DNA of 64,000 nt from Candidatus Thorarchaeota archaeon (lineage in GTDB: Archaea; Asgardarchaeota; Thorarchaeia; Thorarchaeales; Thorarchaeaceae): the NCBI GenBank assembly GCA_020348985.1, contig CP070761.1:2433087-2497086 (forward strand), written 5' to 3'. A program made the position numbers and the translations under genes. The notes beneath the pieces were generated by a model. The model worked only from the letters and a program-made list of their open reading frames with translations, made no database searches and was not told the DNA's origin. Positions 25,827 to 33,878 of the stretch are shown piece by piece (position 1 is the first letter of the stretch; the number at the start of each line of letters is the position of its first letter).

Positions 25827-28148
25827 ATGCAAGGGTTATTTGATACATTCCTGAATCAGATGACACTCTTCGAGCAAGCAATGATTCTGCTTGTCATTGG
25901 AGCAGCGATTCTAAGCCTTATCTACGCTTGGTGGCTGCGAAGGGGTGTACTTGTTCAGGACAAAGGGACAGAACAGATGCAAACTGTCTGGGAAGGAATT
26001 CGCGAGGGTGCTCTTTCCTATCTGAGCAGACAGTTGAGAAGCGTCTTGCCGATCCTCTTCTTTCTGATAATATTCCTTTATGCAAGCGTAGCAGTAGCAC
26101 CCCCTGAGCCACAGGCCGTCATTCTCTTCGGAGCTGATGCATTAATCATCATTGGGATTGGCCGTGCTATTGCCTTCATCTTGGGAGCGTCCTTCTCCCT
26201 TATGGTTGGCCAGCTTGGCATGCGAATAGCAGTCGAGTCGAGCGTTAGAGTCGCACAGGCGACCAGGGAAGGCGAAGACAGGTACAACCGTGCCTTGACG
26301 ATTGCATACAGGGGTGGAACCTACACAGGGATGCTTACCGATGGTCTAGGGCTGATTGGTGGTACGACCATCTTCATCATCTTCGGAACCGCGGCCCCTG
26401 ATGCCCTGCTTGGGTTCGGATTGGGAGGAACACTTCTTGCACTCTTCATGAGAGTGGGGGGAGGAATCTACACCAAGGCGGCCGATGTCGGTGCTGATCT
26501 TGTAGGTAAGATTGAGCAGGGTCTCCCTGAAGACGATCCAAGAAACGCCGCAGTAGTCGCAGACCTCGTTGGTGACAATGTCGGCGATTGCGCTGGAATG
26601 GCCGCAGATATCTTCGAGTCTTATGAAGTTACAATAGTATCTGCACTGATTATTGGTATCGCCATATATGCAGACCCCACACATTGGATTGTGGGCATGC
26701 CTGCATTGGCTGTCATAGTATTTCCACTGGCTGTAAGAGCAGTTGGTGTAATTTCATCAATGATTGGAACTGTGATGGTTCCCATTTGGCCTCGGCTTCT
26801 TAGAAAACGAGAAGTGTACGCCGAGAAGGCTATGTTTCTGTCTTACGAAGCATCAAGTCTATTCACAGGCATTGTTACTATGTTCCTGGCGTACTTCTAT
26901 GTAAACGATATTCGTCTAGCAATCCTTGTGATTGTTGGCGTATTGCTCGCCGTCTCGTTCAATCCGATTACCAGTTACTTTACTTCGCTTCAGAAGCCGC
27001 CTGTCCAAGAGATTGTGAAATCCGCTGATACTGGTCATGCAACTTTCATTCTGTCTGGCCTGGTTGCCGGCTACGAGTCGACCGTTGCGGCTCTCATTGC
27101 AATTGTGACAACCTTCGGAGTGGCCTATGTGCTGTTTGCAGTAGACGGTCTGATTTGGGTACTCTACGGAATTGCACTGATTGGTATAGGCATGCTTTCG
27201 CACACAGGTAACAATGTTGCAATGGACTCCTATGGTCCGATAAGCGACAATGCTGCTGGCATTGGAGAGCTTTCTCCCGGCGACTTTGAAGAGGAGTCGC
27301 AGAAGGTAATGGCTGAATTAGATGCAGTTGGAAACACAACCAAAGCCATCACCAAGGGTGTGGCGATTGCCTCAGCAGTGATTGCTGCAGTGAGCCTCTT
27401 TGACAGCTTTGTGATTGTAGCTGGCCTTGAAGAGATTGGCATCAGACTTGACAATCCACTTGTGTTTGCTGGAGTTCTACTGGGAGCTGCGCTGCCGTGG
27501 CTGTTCTCAGCATTGAACATCAAGGCTGTAACAAGAGCTGCAGGCGAGATGGTAAGAGAAGTTCGAAGGCAATTCAAGATACCTGGAATCCTTGAAGGAA
27601 CGGTAAAACCAGATTATGACCGAGCAGTAGGAATTTCAACCACCGCTGCTCAGAAGGAACTCATTGCGCTGGTCGCCATGACGGTTTCAATCCCGTTAAT
27701 GGTTGCGATTCTCTTCGGTGGTGACAACTTGGCACCGCTGGGTGGATTCCTTGGAGGTATCATCATCTCTGGTCAACTTCTGGCAGTCTTTATGTCCAAT
27801 AGTGGCGGAGCATGGGATAACGCCAAGAAAGCTATCGAGGAAGAAGAATGCGATCCCGAGAGAAACATGGGGAAGGGTTCCGAGCGCCACAAGTGCGGAG
27901 TTGTTGGAGATACCATCGGTGACCCACTAAAGGACACAGCAGGTCCAGCATTGAATCCTATGATCAAAGTTGTCAACTTGGTCAGTCTACTCCTGGCCCC
28001 GGTTCTGGTGACTTACCACTTTGGTTCAGGAATTGCGGTCGCTGGAATACCAATGGACCTCATTCTCGCGGGAATTGTCGGTCTACTTGCTTTGCTGACA
28101 TTCTGGGCTATCAGGAAGAGTCGCAAGCCAGCGGACTTTGGAGAATAG
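25827..28148 (+). CDS. hppA: Membrane-bound proton-pumping pyrophosphatase, K+-independent type
   Basis: Couples hydrolysis of cytosolic pyrophosphate to ion transport. About 773 residues and ~16 membrane helices. The active-site motif DVGADLVGKIEQGLPEDDPRN, DNVGDCAGMAADIFESYE and the C-terminal GDTIGDPLKDTAGPALNPMIK are all present. In GNTTKAITKG (K506, T509) the Lys and Thr are those of the K+-independent H+-pumping class, where K+-dependent enzymes have Ala and Gly/Ala. Frames open to TTG 25812; ATG 25827 has GGTGAT eight bases upstream. A strong terminator follows. Confidence 0.95.
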   Translation: MQGLFDTFLNQMTLFEQAMILLVIGAAILSLIYAWWLRRGVLVQDKGTEQMQTVWEGIREGALSYLSRQLRSVLPILFFLIIFLYASVAVAPPEPQAVILFGADALIIIGIGRAIAFILGASFSLMVGQLGMRIAVESSVRVAQATREGEDRYNRALTIAYRGGTYTGMLTDGLGLIGGTTIFIIFGTAAPDALLGFGLGGTLLALFMRVGGGIYTKAADVGADLVGKIEQGLPEDDPRNAAVVADLVGDNVGDCAGMAADIFESYEVTIVSALIIGIAIYADPTHWIVGMPALAVIVFPLAVRAVGVISSMIGTVMVPIWPRLLRKREVYAEKAMFLSYEASSLFTGIVTMFLAYFYVNDIRLAILVIVGVLLAVSFNPITSYFTSLQKPPVQEIVKSADTGHATFILSGLVAGYESTVAALIAIVTTFGVAYVLFAVDGLIWVLYGIALIGIGMLSHTGNNVAMDSYGPISDNAAGIGELSPGDFEEESQKVMAELDAVGNTTKAITKGVAIASAVIAAVSLFDSFVIVAGLEEIGIRLDNPLVFAGVLLGAALPWLFSALNIKAVTRAAGEMVREVRRQFKIPGILEGTVKPDYDRAVGISTTAAQKELIALVAMTVSIPLMVAILFGGDNLAPLGGFLGGIIISGQLLAVFMSNSGGAWDNAKKAIEEEECDPERNMGKGSERHKCGVVGDTIGDPLKDTAGPALNPMIKVVNLVSLLLAPVLVTYHFGSGIAVAGIPMDLILAGIVGLLALLTFWAIRKSRKPADFGE

Positions 28149-28173
28149 GATAGGACAGAGCGTATTGCTTTGA

Positions 28174-28210
28174 ATGGTGGCACGAAGTGTCACCATCCTT
28201 CCACTTTTTC
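28174..28210 (+). terminator. Hairpin terminator of hppA
   Basis: ATGGTGGCAC-GAA-GTGTCACCAT forms a 10-base-pair stem with one G-U pair and a three-base loop (28174-28196). A pyrimidine-rich tract with TTTTT follows within 10 bases. It starts 26 bases after the hppA stop. Confidence 0.7.
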
Positions 28211-28279
28211 ATCATAACAAGAACCATATGAACCAGATTAGCCTAGGCACTGAACAATAAGGTGACGCGGGACCTAGGC

Positions 28280-28630
28280 ATGAGCGAGCGAATGAGAGTT
28301 GGAGAACTGATTTTCGAATGCATCCAACGCGGCAACAAATCGGGCGGGTTGACAGGAGAGGCAGTCATCGCTATTGCTAAAATCATCCGAGATGAGATTC
28401 GTTACTACGATTCACCTGAGAGTAGACAAGAACGGAAATGGGACCACACCGTTTCACAAAGCCTCACTGATGTTTCTCAAGCCCTAGAAGAGATTTGGTC
28501 CAAGCAACCTCGTGGTCTTAGACTCCACCACATCACTCCTATCCGGGCTCATAGCTCTAAGGCAACTGCCCATGAGATACTCCACAAAACAAGAGCTGAG
28601 CTAGTGATTGAGCTCGATACGATCATCTAG
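28280..28630 (+). CDS. Unrecognised 116-residue protein
   Basis: A mostly helical soluble protein (MRVGELIFECIQRGNKSGGLTGEAVIAIAKIIRDEIRYY, then VSQSLTDVSQALEEIWSKQPRG). No family motif recognised. A GTG 18 bases upstream (28262) is an alternative start. It stands alone between the hppA terminator and the structured intergenic region. Confidence 0.55.
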   Translation: MSERMRVGELIFECIQRGNKSGGLTGEAVIAIAKIIRDEIRYYDSPESRQERKWDHTVSQSLTDVSQALEEIWSKQPRGLRLHHITPIRAHSSKATAHEILHKTRAELVIELDTII

Positions 28631-28661
28631 GCATGCATTTCGTCCTGTTGAAGTCAGGCTC

Positions 28662-28804
28662 AATAGAATTGATTGGGGGTTGAGCCCGAGCTTGGGAACA
28701 AAAGAGAAAGTAGGTAAATTCGCGTGGTTAGGAGGGGAGATATGTAGTAGGCTCCCAAGCCGGACTCCTACGACGAATTAAATCAATTCCTAAATAAGGC
28801 TATT
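28662..28804. ncRNA. Candidate structured RNA of unknown class
   Basis: A gene-free stretch with nested long-range complementarity: GAATTGATT (28666-28674) pairs with AATCAATTC (28781-28789), extended outward by AATAG (28662-28666) with CTATT (28800-28804); inside it GCTTGGGA (28690-28697) pairs with TCCCAAGC (28753-28760). A competing local hairpin GGGAG/CTCCC and a GTAGG/CCTAC pair lie within. Nested perfect 9- and 8-base complements in ~140 bases are unlikely by chance. I cannot match it to SRP RNA, RNase P, C/D or H/ACA RNAs, and the strand is undetermined. Confidence 0.4.
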
Positions 28805-28860
28805 AGAAGGGGCAAAAGTCTGCGCGGTCTTTCTCTGAACATTGAGGAGCCAAAAAGAGA

Positions 28861-28907
28861 GTCAACTGATTTGACGGGGGGTGCCTGCATGGCACACTAG
28901 TATCCCC
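28861..28907. other. Two adjacent hairpins at the 3' end of the zinc-ribbon/winged-helix gene
   Basis: GTCAA-CTGAT-TTGAC (28861-28875) is a perfect hairpin. Next to it GGGG (28877-28880) can pair with CCCC (28904-28907) outside a perfect GTGCC-TGCAT-GGCAC hairpin (28881-28895). On the minus strand they straddle the stop of the gene ending at 28897 and could mark transcript ends. Confidence 0.35.
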
Positions 28908-29256
28908 ACTCTTGCCCCAATCTTTGGCGATACCAACGCTGGCCACGTTTGGTAAGGGAGTACTTCCCGCTAATCTCTTGAAGTAGTCCCATCTGCACCA
29001 TACTCTGAAGGACCCCGAAGAGCTTGTCATCAGAAGCACCTGTTGTTTCGCGAAGCTTTGCGAAGCTCATCTTCCCATCTCGTCTTAACAGCTGCGCTAT
29101 GTCGAATTTTCCAACCGCTCTAGTTTCCTTGCGTGACACAATCTCGCCGCAGTTTGTGCAGATCAAGTCGCCTTTGAGATCGTCCCTGGCAACCTCTTGG
29201 CTACCGCATATGGGGCATGTGGCCTTTGAGAATCTCAATGAACGACGGTGTGACAT
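28897..29256 (-). CDS. TFIIB-type zinc ribbon fused to a winged helix
   Basis: A 119-residue protein. Residues ~13-45 (CPICGSQEVARDDLKGDLICTNCGEIV) form a zinc ribbon of the TFIIB type, including the conserved Gly-Asp before the second CxxC. Residues ~52-112 (FDIAQLLRRDGKMSFAKLRETTGASDDKLFGVLQSMVQMGLLQEISGKYSLTKRG) form a winged helix. It lacks cyclin folds, so it is not a full transcription factor B; it could be a TFB/TFE-like accessory factor or a gene-specific regulator. It lies downstream of scpB on the same strand, 66 bases apart. Confidence 0.75.
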   Translation of the reverse strand: MSHRRSLRFSKATCPICGSQEVARDDLKGDLICTNCGEIVSRKETRAVGKFDIAQLLRRDGKMSFAKLRETTGASDDKLFGVLQSMVQMGLLQEISGKYSLTKRGQRWYRQRLGQEWGY

Positions 29257-29322
29257 CTTTCTTGCCTAATGAGAAGCCAAGCGAGTGTTGATAAAACTAG
29301 CGAAGCGGTGTCTGTTGGGTCT

Positions 29323-29826
29323 TCACTTGCTGGAGCCCAGCTCAGAAAAGAAGGTGTCATAGTCTATCTCAAATGGCACTCTCATTCCTGGTCGAACTTT
29401 CTTTGAGCCTTTGTCAACCTCAACATAACCTAGAGATGCGAGTTCCCTTAGGTCCGCACGCACGCCCTGTAAGCTCTTCTTTCTTAGTTCCCTGACTTGG
29501 TCAATTCGGACCCAGCCCCCCTCTTGATATGCAAGAGTGATTACAACGAGAAGCGTTGCAGCCAGGCGATCTGGCAGAGCTGAACCGTGGACTTCGGCGT
29601 CGGCTTCAACCACTGCGTCGAGATAGTATACATGATGAACTGGATTGTGACAAATCGCAAGGCCAACCGGTGTCAGTCTTCTGTGAAGTCCTGCGAGCTT
29701 TCGATAAAGCGGATGTCGTCCTGAGACTTCAGGAAGTCCCAATGCTTCTAGCATATCATCCACTGAAGCACCAATGGGGTCTCCTGTCCGGGTGAGGAGC
29801 CTGATGAGGATCCCAAACTCATTCAT
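29323..29826 (-). CDS. scpB: Segregation and condensation protein B
   Basis: A winged-helix partner of the SMC-kleisin complex, 167 residues. GDPIGASVDDMLEALGLPEVSGRHPLYRKLAGLHRRL and RLAATLLVVITLAYQEGGWVRIDQVRELRKKSLQGVRADLRELASLGYVEV give the two winged-helix units; the second matches ScpB closely. Its start overlaps the scpA stop by eight bases, so translation is coupled. It is the last gene of the smc operon. Confidence 0.85.
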   Translation of the reverse strand: MNEFGILIRLLTRTGDPIGASVDDMLEALGLPEVSGRHPLYRKLAGLHRRLTPVGLAICHNPVHHVYYLDAVVEADAEVHGSALPDRLAATLLVVITLAYQEGGWVRIDQVRELRKKSLQGVRADLRELASLGYVEVDKGSKKVRPGMRVPFEIDYDTFFSELGSSK

Positions 29827-30487
29827 TGTGCAGCGCCTCCTTTCCCAGCCTCACGATGTCCTTCGCCTGAGGGTCATATATCGCCGTTCCATCAGAGACC
29901 ATGAGGATCACATAGAGGAATCTTCGCAGCCTCAGCTCTTTGCTGTCAGTTGTGAGAATCTTGACGAGAGGAATCTTCTTATCAACCGGAATCGATGTAA
30001 TGAAGTCCTCCATTTCTTTTGAGAAGGCAACATCTTCAGATCTCAGTATTATGTCACGTGCACTGAATGAAATTGAAGGTATCTGGTCCTCTGGACCCTC
30101 TCTGGATATAGCGTCAATGAAGCTCAGCATTCTTGCTAACGAGTCGTCCAGGGATTTCTGACTGAGCCCCTTCAGGACTAGTGGTTGACGATAGCGTATC
30201 ATCTTTGATAGTTTTCGGCTACTCGTCTGACTAAGTTTTTCTACATATCGCTCAGGTGCCCCAATGACTCTAACAAGCTCCTGTACACGATTCACTTTAG
30301 CAGACAGAATTCCGTTGAGCAACTCGTCTACTTCGATTTTGGTGTGGACTTGCCCTGCTGCTATCTTCAGCTCTCGAAATGCAGGTGTAAGTTTGACATC
30401 AAGGGGGTTGAGCTCCCCTTGCTCGATCCTTCTTGCAATGTTGAATATTCTCCTCGAGAGATCCGTTATCGGTTTCACTGCACACAT
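29819..30487 (-). CDS. scpA: Segregation and condensation protein A (kleisin)
   Basis: The kleisin that bridges the SMC head domains. About 222 residues: an N-terminal helical domain (DLSRRIFNIARRIEQGELNPLDVKLTPAF), a charged linker and a C-terminal winged helix (VPFSKEMEDFITSIPVDKKIPLV-type region followed by RRFLYVILMVSDGTAIYDPQ). ATG 30487 is only one base after GGAGGA; GTG 30478, at ten bases from GGAGG, may be the real start. It follows smc with no real gap. Confidence 0.82.
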   Translation of the reverse strand: MCAVKPITDLSRRIFNIARRIEQGELNPLDVKLTPAFRELKIAAGQVHTKIEVDELLNGILSAKVNRVQELVRVIGAPERYVEKLSQTSSRKLSKMIRYRQPLVLKGLSQKSLDDSLARMLSFIDAISREGPEDQIPSISFSARDIILRSEDVAFSKEMEDFITSIPVDKKIPLVKILTTDSKELRLRRFLYVILMVSDGTAIYDPQAKDIVRLGKEALHNE

Positions 30488-30494
30488 TCCTCCA

Positions 30495-33400
30495 TCATCC
30501 TGAGAACCTCGGATTCTCAATTATCAACGAGGGTTCACTCCCTCTAGGCGCTGCAACTCCAATGATTCTGTCTGCATTGCGCAGGAGGTATGTGCTCTTT
30601 GCTGGTGTAAAAAGAACGAACTGACTACTCAAAGACGAGTTGTGAAGCAACTTACCAACGAGTTCGGTGTTCGTGGCATCGAGAAAAATGTCGATTTCAT
30701 CCAGTGCATAGATTGGATTTGAGTTGAGCTTCTGAAGAGCAAGAATCAAGGCTATGGCGATAAGCGACCTTTCTCCTCCAGAACCAGCGCTCAATTCAAC
30801 AAAGGCCTCGGCCTTAATGCGGGATTTGAACTCAACACCATATTGCCCATCCTTGAGAAGCAGCTCGAATCGAACGTCACCAGGAAACTGCACTCCGTTT
30901 AGGATATTGTTGACCTGGTTTTCAACCCCAGAGATTGCATCGCTCATTTCGTTGTGATATTGTTCTCTAATGCTTTTCACAGCAAGTTCTGCTTCTTCAA
31001 GCTCCAATCCTAGCTCGGCAGACTTGACAATGAGTGAAGCAAAGCGATTTGAGAGCTGTGACTCTGTGAGTGCAATAGCTTCTGACACATCACGATAGTC
31101 CTCCAGAACGTGTCTGATACCCACAAGTTCTTCGTAGACGGACTTTGGGTCTCTGACGGATTCGGGTTGTTCATCAAGATTCAGCTCTGATTCAATACGT
31201 TGGGTCTCCTGCTCCAGACTGGTAAGCTGTTTCTTTGTCTGTGCCACAAGTCGATGACTATCCTTGATCCTCAGATTAATCTCAACCAGGTTCTCTCGCT
31301 GCAAGCGAATAAGATCCCTTCGACTCTCGAGGTCGCTTCTCAATCTCTCCAATTCATCTTCCAGTTCTACTTGAGACTCTGCAAATCCTTCAATCGTTGT
31401 CATTGCTTCAGCCGCAATCGACTCAGATTCCTTAACCTGGCTTCGTAGATCAGTTGCGCGTTCAGAGAGCATGGCGATGCTCTCCTTGAGGCGGGCAGAT
31501 TCTCCTTTCCTGTTTTCCTCCTCAGCTTCCGATGCCGCTAAAGCCGCCTCGACTGACGAAAGATCTGACTGTAGGCTCCTCTGCTTTGTCCGTACGGCGT
31601 TTTGTGCGGCAATAAGCCTACTCCGTTCAGGAGGCTGAGCATCATCTAGTTTCTTCAGCTTTCTCTCAGCTATCCCGAGGTCTTTTTGGAGCTCCTTTAG
31701 CTCTTGATCCCCTGAAGCAATCCTCTCCTGCAATTCCACGATGCTTTCAGACAGTCTCTTCCTTCGATGCCAAGTCTCACTCCAAGCCCTAAACTGACTA
31801 AGCATGTCCAGAATCTCTGATCTCTCATCTACCAGGGCCTCAAGTCTAAGCGCTGCGTTGGTAATCTGCTTGTTCACGACTTTTGCTTCTGCTTCTGCGC
31901 TGGCAAGCTGCGCTTGCAACGGAGCTGACGAGATAATGCCGGTGGGCTCTCTTAGTGGATGACTGACAATACTTTTGTTCTGATGACTGTGAATGTGCCG
32001 GTCCAAAGAGACTGCATTTAGACCCGTCTTGGTTGAGACCCTTGTGCACGCAGCGGCAGTCGATGTTAGAACATACTCACCGAATGCCAGCCGAAGAATC
32101 CTTCGTGTCTCTGGTTCAAGTTCAAGCGTCTCCCATAGCCATCCTTCGACACCACGCCCCTTCGGAAGTTCAGGCAACACTCTGCCCGGATTATCATCAG
32201 ACACCAGAATGATTGGCGAAGGGGCTGAGACCTGATCTCGCAGCTTCTGCATAAGGCTGAAGTCAGCACTTTCTGTAACAATGAAGGCAAACACCATGTT
32301 GTCAGAGAACAGAATCTCCAAGACTTCACCAAACTTCTCTCCGGAGGGAATCAATTCTATCAGAGGACCAGCAACGGACGCAAGCTCATGATCTTCGATG
32401 GATGATTTTAGTTCGTGGACTGACGCGGGAATTCTTTCCTTCATTTCAGAGAGCTTTAGCTTTGTCTTTTCCATCCGTTTTCTGATTTCTGACAACTTGC
32501 TCCCGGCTCTAATCCTCTCTTCATTCACAGACTCAATCTCACGTTCGATTCCTGCGAGCCGCTGATTTAGCTCCCTTTCGTCAGTCTTCTCTAGTGCTTG
32601 CCAAGTGCTTTCCCATCTTCTTTCCATGGAATGGAGCTCGGCCTGCTCAACTTGGAGGCGTTCCATGAGACTTCTGACCAGGAAGTCCCGTGATCTGATG
32701 TCTGCCTGAAGGCCCTTGTAGGTTCCATATGCCTCAGCTCTCTTCTTGTTCCACTTGGAGAACCTCTCAAGAGCGGCTTCGATTTCCGCTCGTTCAGTCT
32801 CTAGCTCGGCAAAGGACTGACGCAGTGTCTTCAGTCGTTCGAGCCTTTCTTCCTTCTGTACTGAAGCCCGCTTCAAATCGCTACCAATCTTGTCCAGTTG
32901 TTTCCTATCCTTCTTCAACAAGTCCTCGGTCTTACTCAACTCCCCTATCAGTTTCTTATCTTCTTCTCTGAGATGATCGATTCTTCGTTTCTCTGCTTCA
33001 ATCTTGGCTCCGATTCGTCCGATTTCAACTTGAATACTATCGATTCTCTTCTGAATGGCTGAAGCGTCTTCTTCGTCAGATTCTAGTTCATCTTGAAGGG
33101 ACTTGGACTGATCAAGTATTTCAAGGAGTCCAGATTCTCTTTCCTCCACTTCCTTCCTAATAGACTCAACTTGGCCATTCAGTTCTTGCCGCCTTGCCCA
33201 CTTTGCTTCTACCTCAAGTTCGCTTTCTCTCTTCTGAAGCTCGCGTTTCTTTTCGAGTCTTTGCAGGTCCCGTTTGATGAATCTCAGCTCTGTCTCAACG
33301 GCTTGAGATTCGATTAGCGCATTATCAAGCTCCTGTCGACTTCTTGCCACTCTAGTCTCTTCCAAGGAGATACGATCTCTCAAGGCATAGAGACCTGTTC

Positions 33401-33863
33401 CCTCTTCTATCAACGTGCGGACGGCTACCGGGTTCATTCCACGTATGGAGTTAATCTTCTCTTGAGGCATGAATACGAGATCGTTGTCAACATCAAACCC
33501 AAAGGAAGAAACCAGTTCGCGAAGTTCCGCCGCTTTGACACGGCGTCCATCGATGTAAGGGCGTGGGATACTTCCTTTGCCTATCCTTCTGGTCAGCTTT
33601 CTACTCTGGCCATTAACCTTGACACGCACCTCAACCTCCGCAGCCGAAGCTCCATGTCTTATGAAATCACTCCACTTTGGGTAACGATCCTCTCGCTGGT
33701 TTGAGCCAAGCGCGAACTTGAGAGCCTGAAAGATTGACGTTTTGCCTGAACCATTGGGTCCAACGATCACGGTCAAGCCAGAGTCCAGCTCAACAAATCC
33801 TTCATAGAACGATAGGAAATTCTTCAGTCGCACCGATTCGATGTATACTTGGTTGTCACCCAC
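30495..33863 (-). CDS. smc: Chromosome segregation ATPase SMC
   Basis: 1122 residues with the classic layout: N-terminal head with Walker A GPNGSGKTS (residues 35-43), long coiled coil (~165-480), hinge (~490-620, including SVAGPLIELIPSGEKFGEVLEIL), returning coiled coil (~640-960), and C-terminal head with the ABC signature LSAGSGGERS (~1024) and Walker B YALDEIDIFLD (~1052). It organises and segregates chromosomes together with ScpA and ScpB encoded next. GTG 33863 is the start. The gene before it in the operon encodes a degenerate AAA protein ending 15 bases upstream. Confidence 0.96.
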   Translation of the reverse strand: MGDNQVYIESVRLKNFLSFYEGFVELDSGLTVIVGPNGSGKTSIFQALKFALGSNQREDRYPKWSDFIRHGASAAEVEVRVKVNGQSRKLTRRIGKGSIPRPYIDGRRVKAAELRELVSSFGFDVDNDLVFMPQEKINSIRGMNPVAVRTLIEEGTGLYALRDRISLEETRVARSRQELDNALIESQAVETELRFIKRDLQRLEKKRELQKRESELEVEAKWARRQELNGQVESIRKEVEERESGLLEILDQSKSLQDELESDEEDASAIQKRIDSIQVEIGRIGAKIEAEKRRIDHLREEDKKLIGELSKTEDLLKKDRKQLDKIGSDLKRASVQKEERLERLKTLRQSFAELETERAEIEAALERFSKWNKKRAEAYGTYKGLQADIRSRDFLVRSLMERLQVEQAELHSMERRWESTWQALEKTDERELNQRLAGIEREIESVNEERIRAGSKLSEIRKRMEKTKLKLSEMKERIPASVHELKSSIEDHELASVAGPLIELIPSGEKFGEVLEILFSDNMVFAFIVTESADFSLMQKLRDQVSAPSPIILVSDDNPGRVLPELPKGRGVEGWLWETLELEPETRRILRLAFGEYVLTSTAAACTRVSTKTGLNAVSLDRHIHSHQNKSIVSHPLREPTGIISSAPLQAQLASAEAEAKVVNKQITNAALRLEALVDERSEILDMLSQFRAWSETWHRRKRLSESIVELQERIASGDQELKELQKDLGIAERKLKKLDDAQPPERSRLIAAQNAVRTKQRSLQSDLSSVEAALAASEAEEENRKGESARLKESIAMLSERATDLRSQVKESESIAAEAMTTIEGFAESQVELEDELERLRSDLESRRDLIRLQRENLVEINLRIKDSHRLVAQTKKQLTSLEQETQRIESELNLDEQPESVRDPKSVYEELVGIRHVLEDYRDVSEAIALTESQLSNRFASLIVKSAELGLELEEAELAVKSIREQYHNEMSDAISGVENQVNNILNGVQFPGDVRFELLLKDGQYGVEFKSRIKAEAFVELSAGSGGERSLIAIALILALQKLNSNPIYALDEIDIFLDATNTELVGKLLHNSSLSSQFVLFTPAKSTYLLRNADRIIGVAAPRGSEPSLIIENPRFSG

Positions 33864-33878
33864 GCTTCCCGTTCTCCG

